This document shows positions 14,701-26,700 of a stretch of 64,000 nt of DNA, one piece after another. Position 1 is the stretch's first letter; the number at the start of each line of letters is the position of its first letter. The position numbers were made by a program, and so were the translations under genes. The notes beneath the pieces are model-generated. The model saw nothing but the letters and a program-made list of their open reading frames with translations, had not been told where the DNA came from and searched no databases. Source of the DNA: Aphelocoma coerulescens. Lineage: Eukaryota > Chordata > Aves > Passeriformes > Corvidae. The stretch spans positions 10,434,001 to 10,498,000 of the forward strand of contig NC_091033.1 in NCBI RefSeq assembly GCF_041296385.1. The letters run 5' to 3'.

Positions 14701-17700
14701 TTCTTTATCTTTACTTCTCAGTTAAGTGTGTACATGATAGGGAAATGCCCAAATCCAGGTTTTATCAGGCTGCTGCAGATAAAGCTGTCTACTGACTTTT
14801 GATTGCAGAGAAATGAGTTGCACTATGCAAATAATATTTATTTAACTGGAAACAGTCCTGAAAAATGTACTGCTAGTAATTAAAAATGGGGAGAGATTGT
14901 CTAGAACTACAGTAGTTGTGAGTGTGAGTTGGTTCTATCGTTTTTAGGAGTAATTTAGAAGAGAGACTAAAAGCATAATACCCAAAGGTGATACACTGGA
15001 GCCTAAAGAGGCTTTCAAGTTTTTCTAGACTTTGACTTAATGCACTCTGTTTTCAAGGAATGTGCTATTTTCTGAATCTTAACATAGGAAGAGGAAGTGC
15101 TTCATCTGTAACACCTTGATATATATGGAGAATGATTTTGAGTTACAGGAATTCAGATTGCACAGGCAAACCTGTAAATGTGTAAGGAGTAGGCAGCTAT
15201 GTGAAAGTTGTCTCTAAGAATGGTATTTGGAGACTTTCAAAATTAAAATTGGTAAAACTTCTAGTGCAAGAATAATCTGTACCCCTGAATATCTGAGTGC
15301 TTCCTCTTGCACGTGTGCATGGCTGAGGACAGCAGCGGATGGGGATACATTAAGACCTTGCTGTTGAGAACCCAGCTGTGCAATTATTGACATTTCTCAC
15401 ATGATGTAGAGGATCAGTAAAAAGTAGTTGTGTCCCTGTGGCTTTTGAAAATTTAGGAAACCAGCTTCCTTTATCTCAGTGCTAGCAGACCAACCACTTG
15501 AAAATGCAGGACATCTGAAAATAATCTGTTAGAGGAGTGAAATTCTTACCTTTGTATGGATTTTTTTGTGTTGTCATGAACAGCAGTTGTTCTTAGGCTG
15601 GCGATTGTGCAGGTCAGAGCTGCAGTCTGCACATGGGCTGTATAAGCATTTCTCTCTGTTATAGAGGTGTGTTCCTGCTGTTGCCACTTTGAAGTCTGAC
15701 CTCACTCCATTTCTCTCTGTAGGTAATTGAAGCTCCTGGTGCTTCCAAGTGCATTGGCCCTGGCTGTTTCAATGTGGCCCAGCCCGACTCCGTGTACTGC
15801 AGCAACGACTGCATCCTGAAACACGCTGCAGCCACCATGAAGATCTTGAGTTCTGGCAAAGATGCAAAACCAAAACCTAAAGAGAAGATCAAGCCAAAAT
15901 CTGAAAAGCCTGGCATGCCAAAACCTCAGCAGCAGGTAAGCTTGTGTTCATGATCCAGAAGCAGTTGCCCTGGAGCACTGTGGCTTATTTCTTCTCTCCT
16001 TTTATTATTGTGCTTTCCTTTTTGACTTTAATAAAACTGTCAAGTCCTGCACTGAAGAACAGCTTTCTCTTATTTTTTTGTTGTTATTCTTTTGCCTTTG
16101 TCTATGATAAGGACAATAAAATGTTCCCCTATCATTTTTAAAAAATCTTAATAGTTGCCTCTAAATGGAGATAGTTCCTTGCAAGGTGCAAGGTACCCTT
16201 CTAGATGGCAATGACTTTAAAAAAAGTACTATTTTCAGTAATTACATCTCTTTTTAGTTTACATTAATTGAAATTAATTTTGCCTTTTTAAGCTTCAAAT
16301 TACTGGCTTTTGGAGTAATCAGATAATTTCAAGTGGTGCCCTATAAAAGTAAGGAGTTTGCTATAAAAGAAACTGGTGTACATATGTGTAACATTCTGCT
16401 TGTTTGTAAAATGCAATATATTTGACAATTATTAGTAATAGAGCTACTTTTAATTATACAGCCGGGCAACAAACCAGTTTCAAACCAGAAGAGACAGTTC
16501 CCTGAGAAAAGAGAGGTGAATGTGAAGAAGACTGTTGTGAGCACGGCCAAGACTGAGGCAAACACCCAAGCTCCTGCTCGAGAGCCAGTGGCAGAACCCA
16601 TCACGCCGTCCTGGGCCAGCGATCATAATTACAATGCTGTAAAGCCTGAAAAGACTGCTGCCATTTCACCTGCACTGTTGTTCAAATGTATGTATGGCTT
16701 AGGGATATTCCTGAATAATCATATTTTCTTTGAATACCCATCCATTCTTGGCTCCGCTAAACTAGGGAGTTTAGGATTTGGGGGTTTTTTCTTACCATGG
16801 CACCAAGGTACTTCTTTCCACCTTCAAAGATTCACACCCAGATACACACAAACGAGAGACACTTTTAGGAGTTTCATGTGTATCATATGACAGTTGTATG
16901 ATTAAGAGCCTGTTGATCTACCCAGCTGATTCCTGGATGAAAACTACATGGTTAAGCTTGAAATCTTTCCCATAAAGAGTGTTTCTAATCTAGAAGGTAA
17001 GTATTGACACATTTGTGTTAAGTTTTACCAAAAGGTTGCGCAGTGTGCTCCGTGAATCAGCAATTGCCTGTACTATAATTTCAGTTGTATTTTTGTAATT
17101 TAGATTTGGCACCTGTCTCTCAGGTCTTGCATTTTCAGTGCCTGGTGCCAAGAGTGAAATCTTCAACGTGGTATCCAACAATACTTGACACCTCTGCAAA
17201 CAGCTTTTAACTGTCAAGTATATTCCTGCTGCTTTTCTTCCTTACATGAAATAACTTGAGGACCATCCTTTACTTTTATGTTGGGGGGGAGGCAGAACTC
17301 TATTATCTTTTTTTCCCCTTTCTCTGTTCATATTCTACACATTATCCACACACAAGACCACATCTCAACTGGACATGGGGCAGAGATACTGCCTTGCGTA
17401 TTTTTGCAGGTTTTGAGTAGCATCCTTGTAACTCATGTAAAGGTAAGTAAATACTGCTTTGAAGCCTGAACAAGTCTGTCTGCTTATGATGTTTTTTGGT
17501 TGACTCCATCTAAGTAGTTTTATAATGCAGTTATGGAACTTGAGATGAAAACTGACATTTCAGTTACAAACCACGTCACCTCTGGTGCCTCATGTTTACT
17601 CCTTTGAAGACTAATTCAGAAATTCAGTTCTCACAGCTTTTGTAACCACACTTCAGCCAAATTGTATTTTATTTTAAGAAGTAAACCTAGTTATTGAACA

Positions 17701-20700
17701 CTTATATGTAAAGTAACGGATAAGTTTATAAATAGTATTTGAGATTTTCTAGTTACAGTTTTGAAACACTGAGGGAACACCAGCTACCCTAAATTGCTGT
17801 TGATGAACATAGCACATATCAGGTATATTTTAATGGTCTTTACCCACATCAAATGGTTAAATGGTTGGAATTTTTCTCTATGTATTTTTTCTACATATTA
17901 GGCCCTTTGCCTTTTTTATAGTAAACTCCCTTAAGGTATATATTTTAATTAACTTCCATTTTTAGATAATCTTTTAAAGAAACTTTTTTGTCAGAAGCAG
18001 TAGTGTTTTCTACATAACTAAAATTAGTGGAAAAAACATAAATGAAACTGCAAGGCCTTATTTTACATGAGGTTTTTCTGACTGTGACAATCACAGGTGT
18101 CCATAGAATCATTTCACTTAAAATGTCCATATTTCCTATAAGGTTTGTTTTTTTCCTAGGAAACAGAAATAACAGGTTTTGAGGCAGAAAGTTGGAGGGT
18201 TTTTTTAAGGGAGGTTGCCGTTAAGGTTTACCGCACTGGACGTTTTACAAATTTAACCACTTCCAGTAGAAAACTGGATTCCTGTAGCTAAATAGTTAAA
18301 TTGATTCCAAAAGATAATGTAAATACCAGACTTTAGTAACAAATAGAGACCAACCTAGTTCGTGTGATGAAGAACTCTCATATCAAATGCAAGGAAGAGC
18401 TTCAGATTGCTTATTTTAAGGTAAGTTGCACTGATATGTGGGAACTCTGCCATTACTAAATGCCCAGATAAATTGTTTGTGTATTTGTGAAAAAAAATGT
18501 GTCCTGCTTTTCAGTGGATAGGTCTGAGCTGTAATCTTCCTGAGAAGCTGCCAATGCACCATCTGCAAAAGTATTCTTCCAGATTTTATTTCTTTAAGAA
18601 ATCTTTATATGGTGTTCAAAACCTAAAAGTTGCAGCATTAGAAAAATTCATGAGAATTGTCTCACTTGAGAAGTCTCTAAGTCTGAGCTAGTCTGTCAAG
18701 GAAAACAACTTTATTGGACCAAACATAGTCTGGCTGAGATGCAAATCTTAAAACCAAGCAATTCCCCGTTTAGAAACGTGCATTTCTGAACACTGATTTT
18801 GAAGGACTTGCAGTCCACGGGAGGCAGAGGACTTCCAAATGCAGTATTCCAGAATGCTGCCATGTTCACCAAATCCTTGTTTGCAACTTCGGTGCACAGG
18901 GCCTTTTAGGAATTAAGGAAACTTAACATGATTAACAGAATTGCTCTCTAATACTCTTTCCATCTGCCAGTTTATCATTTCAGACATAGATTTATTTTAT
19001 ATATGTGCTCTGTACTTGTGAGTTACAAGATTGTTATTCCATGAGATAGTTTTGTTAAGTAGTAGCAAGAAAATCAAGTCACTTTAAAAGACATACTGGG
19101 TGGTAGGAGCATGTAGTGTGTTTGCATCTAACCCTACCACCAGGCCCCTTTTCCCAACCTTTTCTGCATTTGTTTAAAAAGGGATATTTGGTGCTAGTAC
19201 TGTGCAGTTGTAAAGAACAGTGATTTTTTTTTTTTTTCCCATCAGTTACCACATTAGTCTGTGTTTCTTCACTTCCAAACTTTCCTATGTCCTTTGGGGA
19301 TATGAGTTAGGGCTGTACTTGGAAGTGACTTTGTACACCAGAATCTGGTGCCCGATTAATGACACTGTGTTCCATCTTTATGTACCCAGTGTAAATAATG
19401 CTTTTAATTAATTTAAAAACTAGAGTGGGAAATAGCTTGATTTGATAAATGAATGTTAAGTACAAGTAATCTAAAGTTTCAGGCAGCGTTTGAAGTACAC
19501 ATATAAAAGGAAATCAGGTCTGAGTCACATTCCCTTTCAGAAGGGTTGCTTTTACTTTTGTTAGGAAAATTAGTATTAATTTAATATGCAGTGCTCAGCT
19601 TCTATATTGCATTTCAGGAGTCATTCTGGCTTCCAAATCTATACAAGTATGTGGATTGTTGAGATTTGTGAACATTGTTCAGAGATCCATGTTATAACAG
19701 CAACACTTGTAAGAGACTTTTTTCTATATTTTTGCTTTTAATTGTCAAGTAGAAGTCAGCAGCAAATGCAGTTTTATCTGCAGTTTTAAAATAGCAAATG
19801 AATCCCAAAGGAGGGGAACAGGGTAAGCATTTGCAGTATCCCAGTTTTTAAAGTACCCAGTCCTAAGTATACTAAGTATTCATTAGTGCTTCAAAGCTTT
19901 GAAATTCACCTGATTTATTAGACTTAAATACCTGAAGCGACAATTTACTCAGGTAATTCAGGTATTAAAACTGTTTAAATATCTTGCCTGCTTTTATTGA
20001 GAAGAGCAGCTAAGAGTGCAGGAGAGTGAGGAGGGTTTATTAGATAAAAGCTCAAAAGGAAGCATTAAATTATTGTTCTTGTGGTAGAACTTCAGAGTAA
20101 AAAGCACTTGTCACACCAAACCACTAAATTTGTGTTTACATAACTGCAGACAGATGTAGTGTGAGTTTATAGCAAATTATGGTCATACCTTATTTGCTAC
20201 CAGTGTCTCACAGAAGTTCTTAATGGGTGGGGTTTGGAAGGGGAAGTGTTTCCATCAGAGAAAACCACAATGTTTGTGGTCCTGCTCCTGCTTCCCAGCA
20301 GGGAATTACGAAGACACAAAGCTGCCACCTCCTGGAAGTGGGAGTCCTGGCTCTAGTGATACCAACTTCTTTTTGTTATCCCCTTCCAGTGTATTTCATC
20401 TTTTCTGCAGCTGAGCTCAAGAGCGATTCACAAAGGGAACAGGCTGTGCTTGTGTAGTTAAAGATCTTGGACTGTTTGTTCCTGTACACCTCTAAAAAAA
20501 TGAGACTGTGAGAGTGGAACACAGGGATACTGGGATGCCCCACCAGCAGAAACTGCTGTGTGTATCAAAATGGCAGGATTATAGCATGCATAATTTATGT
20601 GTGCGTGTCCTTGTGTCTTTATTTTTTTTTTCCTTTATGTAATAACAGCATGAGAACAGGAAAGAAAGAAACCACTCTACAGAGAGCAGGGGGAGAATAG

Positions 20701-23700
20701 AGTGTACTAAAGACAGGAGTTACAGCTCAGGAGGTAAAAGTGGTGTAGGGAGCTGTAAGTACTGATATGGAGAGTAGAAAATAAGGTCTTGTCTGCACAC
20801 AGGCTGGTGCCAATTTAATGCTGCTCTTCAGGCAGGATCGTACCAGCTGAAGTTGTGACTGTTGAGTGCAGTGGATGTGGATATACTGTTGTTGGTTTAG
20901 CTTAACTTAAAATACATTTTACTTAAACTTTGCTTCTTAAGCCATAGGTATGTTTGCCTGCAAGGACTGGTTGTAGGTAAACTGGATTCCTTTGGGTGTG
21001 TTTCCCTACAGGGAAAACCAGGCTGTGCCAGGTTCCATACTGTTAAAACTGGACTACTGGCATCTGAATTGACTCCTAGAACGCCAAAGTGTCTTGCTTA
21101 ATGCTGCATTCTGCAATGTAGGCCCATCCTGAGAGGCAATAAGTATCGAGTAGTACTAGGGAAATGAAAAGAATTACTGATTTTGTTACTGGCCACTTTC
21201 TGGGACACCTGGCTGCCCTGTATGTAGGTCTGCCCTAAACATTTGAAGTAGAGGAGTTTTCAGAAAGGCTGCTGACAGACCACATAATAATCAGCATACC
21301 TGAGATGAGTTTGCAAGAAGTTCTGAGAAATTCACCTTGGAGACCTGGCTTTGGAAGGGTTGTACAGGAGTATAACCTGGCAGCTCCAGTGCTGAACTCC
21401 TGTCGTGAGACTGGCAGGAGCTGTGCTGGCCTGGGGCTGGCACAAGGCTTGAGCCCTGCCTGTGGAGTGAGGCAGACCATAGTGGTGCTGAAGCCAACGT
21501 CCCCTGGGACCCAGCCAGTTAAAAGGAGCAGTGGGATCCTTGGGGAGCCATTTTCATCTCCTGCCTGTGAACTACTGGAGCTCCCCTTCTCTGCCCTACA
21601 AGGTATGTTACACGTGCCCTGTGGCTGGCAGCCACGTGAAGATTTTTGCCATCTCTTAAGTTAGGAAGGCTGGTCCCTGCTCCTGGCATGTGCCTCTCAA
21701 GCACCCAGCATACCTGAGGCACTCGGAGACAGCAAGCCAGCACTCCTGCTGTCAGGGGTGCTTGGATTCAGTGTGAGAACCATTGCTGAGGGGAAGGGTT
21801 GGGGGGCAGAAACCTGGTACCACTTCCAGAGGCACTGTGCATATGAGGGTGGTTTATCTCATCATCAACACTGAAAGTGATGAAAGTTTGATTAAAAACA
21901 CTCACCACCCTCTTGCTGTTTTGCTTTCTTTTACTAATTTTACTTAAGTTCTTTGAACTTGCTTACTTGACTGCATAGCCAGTGAAAAAGTTCTTTGCTA
22001 GTCCCCAAATAAAAGGGATTTTTGAGGTGATCACTTGCACTTTGAGTCAAGTTTGCTGCTGATTCGCTGTGTCTGATCTGTGCTGAACTTGGAACCTGAA
22101 GATGGCCTGTCCCTGCAAGGAGTGATGATGCCAATCCATGAACAGTTTGGAAAATAAGAAGCCCTTTTTTTGCTGCAGATAGTGCCTCTCTCCCTCAGGA
22201 GGGGGGCAGGAGTGAAGATGCAGTTGTCTAACATAGATCAGATGGATCACTACAGTATCATTTAGATTAAAATAAAGCTTGTATGTCAAAGCTACAGATG
22301 TGTGTCAGCATAGAGCTACAGGTTGGCTTGAACACAAACCACCGCAGAAAAGGCAGGCCTTTGCCTCTCAGTGTCCTAAATTAGGGACAGGTTTATTTTG
22401 TGTGCCTGAATGTAGAGGCTTGGCACACAGGCAGCTTAACTGCAGTGCAGATTAGAACTGATGGAGGTTTGCTAAGAGCAGCAGCGGGGCAGGCAGCACA
22501 TGCCAGACACTAGTGTTCAATAAAATTTGAAGTGGAAGGAGATGGGGGCAGGTAACAGTGAAAATTAACACTCAAACCGATTTAAGAGCAGCTCAAGATG
22601 GGTGAAATTAGAGCTGGCACTAAGTTATCTTTGAAGGAAGTGACAAAAAGGAGGTGTGAGGAGGGAGCAGTCGAACAGCCGCGGAGCTGCAGCGGTTCCA
22701 GAGCTCACCTGCACAGCTGCCGGCAGCGGTGCTCGGTGCCACCAGAGGGGGCTTCGGGGCACCCAGCGGCGGTGGGCAGTGCCCAAGGCACAGATGTCAG
22801 GCGGCCCAGCACGGGACTGGGCACAGCTGGCTCGGAACTGGTAAGTAGCTTCCCGTTGCGGAGTGCTTTAAGACTGACAGCTAAAGCACCTGCTCACCCG
22901 TGTCTTTTACTCAGGTTTTTCAGTTCCAAAGGGTTTCACCTCACAAGAACACGTGGATTAAAGTTCGGTATTGGCCACTGCGTCGGGGCAGGGGGGTGCG
23001 TTCAGTTCTGCTCTGTTCCGGTTATTCATGTCACAAGTCACACAGGAGGGGGTCGTGGCACAGCTGCGTTGGACAAGTCCTCTTGGTTCATGGGCTGAGT
23101 GGCCAAGGGGAGCTGCTGAACCACACCAGTTCTGAGGTTGGGAAATCCTGCCTGTCCTCTGCTTCAACAATTTTCCGGAGGGGAAATGCAGTTCTTAAAT
23201 TCTCAGCTACTGGCAAAGAGGGGTGAGGTGTTTCCCTTGTAGGCCAGAAGCCTGTGCTGCCCTGTGTGCCAGAGCAGGCTGCCCTCGCCTTCCCCCCGCT
23301 TGGAGCAGAGAAGCTGCAGTGTGCTGGGACGACAGCGCAGGGACAGCCACCGCAGCCACCTGCGGCTGAGCCCGAGGAGCTGCGGCACCGAGCGGAACTT
23401 CGAGGCCAAGGTCACAGCCCAAGTTGTGTGTGACACCCAAAATGCTGGCAGGGCAGCTCCTGCACAGGTGACTGGCTCTGCTGGGCTGGGCTGTGTTCCT
23501 GTCAGCTGGGTCAGCTGCTCTAAGGGCCAGTGCTGGTGCCTCTGTAGAGGTCAGCTCTTGTCACGGTAGGGAATTGCTCAGCTCTGCCCAGCCTTTACAC
23601 TGGCTGTGTAAATAGTTTATAACAGGTATTTTTAGGTTTGTAACAACTGCAGTGCTGTGCTACTGTGAATTTTCTTCTCTCTAAAGACATAAAAATCTAA

Positions 23701-26700
23701 AGAGTCATAAAAGTGATCCAGTTTTGACCAGGTGGATCACAAGCAGCTGTTCTCTGTTTAGGTTGCATTCATATTGTAGAATTTTACAGATTTATTGTTA
23801 CAGAAAAATGTTAATTACCAGCTTTCTTACTGTTGGTGCCACAGAAATCCATAGGCCGTGCATAAGACTGAAAGTTAGCTGGGATTTTGGTTTTTTCCCT
23901 AAAACTTTATTGTAGTGACAGAGAAGTCTGGAAAGGAGCAGTAAAACCCAGACAGGCTTGAGCTGCCTCTGTATTGGGCAGTGTCCCCTCAAGTGCTGGT
24001 TCCTGATGTCCTGCTCCCTTGGGCCTATGCTCCCACTGCAGAAAGTTCTGTGCAAGCTGGACACGACGCAGCCATCGTCTCCTCATACACTGCCCGGAGG
24101 AATTTCATCCTGGGGAAAAAAAGTAGATTGATGTAGGTGGAAGAGAACCTGGGGGAACATTAAGATACTAGACACCAGAGACAATAGTGCTGGTGTATAA
24201 ACAGCCATATGCCAAAAATCTTAATTCTGTAGAGAAACTTACAGTAGTCTACATGGCTGCAAGATGTATTTCACAGAAGTCTTTTAATGTCCTGTAAGAG
24301 GAACTGTGATGCTTTTTTTTTTAATTTAGAAAACCACCAAAAAAAAAGGCTTTATTGGAGTCATTGCAAAATGGGCTCTTCAGGTATAACTGCCTGTGGT
24401 TTATCTCCACAGCATTTAAAAGTTTTAACATCATCTAGAGCCAGAAATTGAAGTTCTTTCAAAGAACTGTGATTTGACTTATTTAAAAGTTATACAGAGA
24501 AAAGTAATAGTACATTTATTATGGTATTTAAAAATTGGAAAAAGTAGAGAATAGTTTCAGCAAAACAGCTCATCACAAATGAGAATTTAAATAGAAATCA
24601 AGATTAGTTTTTGAAGTGGCTTTCAAAAGCTGTTACTCCAAAGAAGGATTGGGGGGAGGGAAAGGGGAAAGAACCAGAATAGACTTGAATGCTATACAGA
24701 AATATTCTTGAAAGATCAGAGAAGAAACAAAGTTTCCATTGGGTAATGTACATGCTGGTGGTGCAAAACCCAACCTCTGTGTGTTGGTGAGGGACTGTGA
24801 TCCGAGTACAGCCTGCAAATCCTTCATGCAAAGTTAACAACCCTACGCTGTGGAAATCCTGTTTAAATTGGGCCTCCACAATGGCCTGGCAGTGTTGAGA
24901 CACCGCGTTGAGATGTTTACAAGTACCTGGAACTGTCGGGCTCATCTGTCCCAGCAGATGCTGTGGCAGTTCTGTCCTGCTCTGCATGCAGAAGTCTCGT
25001 TCATGGCTGTGTGTTGTCATGTCAAGTGTAGCTGCACAGGGAATTTCCTCAGGGGAGTGGTTCTGTGTCTGTCAACATCTGGTGGGAGAGATTCTAGTTC
25101 TGTGTGTAGTGAGCACACCATAGTAATGCTGTTTGTTAAGCCTGGGAGGAATGCACGGTTTTCTGCCAGAGGAGTTGTTGGGTTTCACCCTGGGAATGCG
25201 TTGGCTCTTTAGTTGCAGCTGCACGTCAGTCTCTTTAGCCTATGCCTCCCTCCAGTCAGTAAGGATCCTGTTCCTGTCCTAACAAATGGTCCATGGGACA
25301 AAATGGGGCAAATAGGAATTACTGTTTGTTGGTTTAAATAGTGTTCCTGACATCAAGCCAAGGAGGTTTACCTGGGTGTTAAAAGTGCTGAGTAGAAGAA
25401 CCACCAAATGCCTTATTCTGAACTGCTGGTGGTGAAACTCCATGTTAATCTCTTAAGTGGGGTAGGCTGATGTTCAGTGCTCGTCTCATCCTTTTATTTT
25501 AAATTTGGTTTAGGGTGTTTATTATAGGTCCACTGGAGCTACTGCTGAAGAGGACCAAACCCACCACGGTGCAAAACACAGTGGCCAGTGTGTGCAGTAG
25601 CATTGGCTGTGCCTTCTCCTCATGCTGCCCATAGACTGCATGGCCAAGCACTTGGAAATCATGGGCTGAGGGAATACCTGGTCCATGATCTGTCTCATCC
25701 ATTTGCTGTGCAACTCTGGCATCTGTTCAGAAGTAAAACTCTGTATGTGTTGGCATACTTCTCGCAGAAAAGAGTACATGTTGCTGTTAGCACTTCCAAA
25801 CATACACCTGCCATGTTCCCATACCTGTTAGGAGGTGCTGTCACCTTTGGGGTGTGCTCATGTTGTGGATAGATCAATAGGAGAGTGAGCTGCCACCCCA
25901 AGAGATGGCCCTGCTCCTTTCCCACCCTCCACTGGGTGCTCCTGGGCATTGGATCCAAGACCCCTGTAATGCTAAGTGAGTTGCTTCAGCTGAATTATGG
26001 GGTAGCACATTGACACTAAAACCCAAAACTTGATAGGACAGAAATTCTGGTTTCTCATGGTCAAAACAGGATAAGAGGGGTTTTTTTTTAGATTAGCTTC
26101 ATGTACAGCTGTCACAGGTTATTTGTTTGTACACAATCTAAGCATTCTGGATTCTTTATCAAAACCTACACATGACTGATTGGACAGTGTCAGTTTGAAC
26201 AGGACCTTGGTAGCTCTGGAGAACTGAAGGAGTCACTTCTGGCTGCATTAGTACATAGAGAATCTGTGCCATCCATGTCTGATCAACAAGTCCTGCTCAG
26301 GAGACGTAATTGGTATAAAGTGGCATTGTAGTTTGAAACTGTCAGGTGTGCGTGATACTTGGGAACTATTGGCGTGTTTTCCACTGGCTAAAGAAGCACA
26401 GAATTACACACCTTTAGAATAGTCATGATGTCAGCTGGCAGGTTAAAGGATGCCTCTGTGTGTCCTTGGACCTTACAGACTGCTGACCTTCAACCCCAGG
26501 AACGTCGATCTAGCTTTGTATTCTAGTAGCATTTATTTATTTATTTGTTTGTTTGTTTATTTATTTATTTATTTTATAACTCAATATTCTTGCTGGGATA
26601 CAGCTGTTTGTAACAGGTGGGGATAGTTCTTATATATGCATAACATCTGAGGGACACAAAACACCTTGGTTCTGCTATTTTTAGTTTTATCAATGTAGTG

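Noticed and set aside
24604..25020. 138-codon minus-strand frame in a DIDO1 intron
   Set aside because: No recognisable domain, no splice or poly(A) context, and length within chance for the window.
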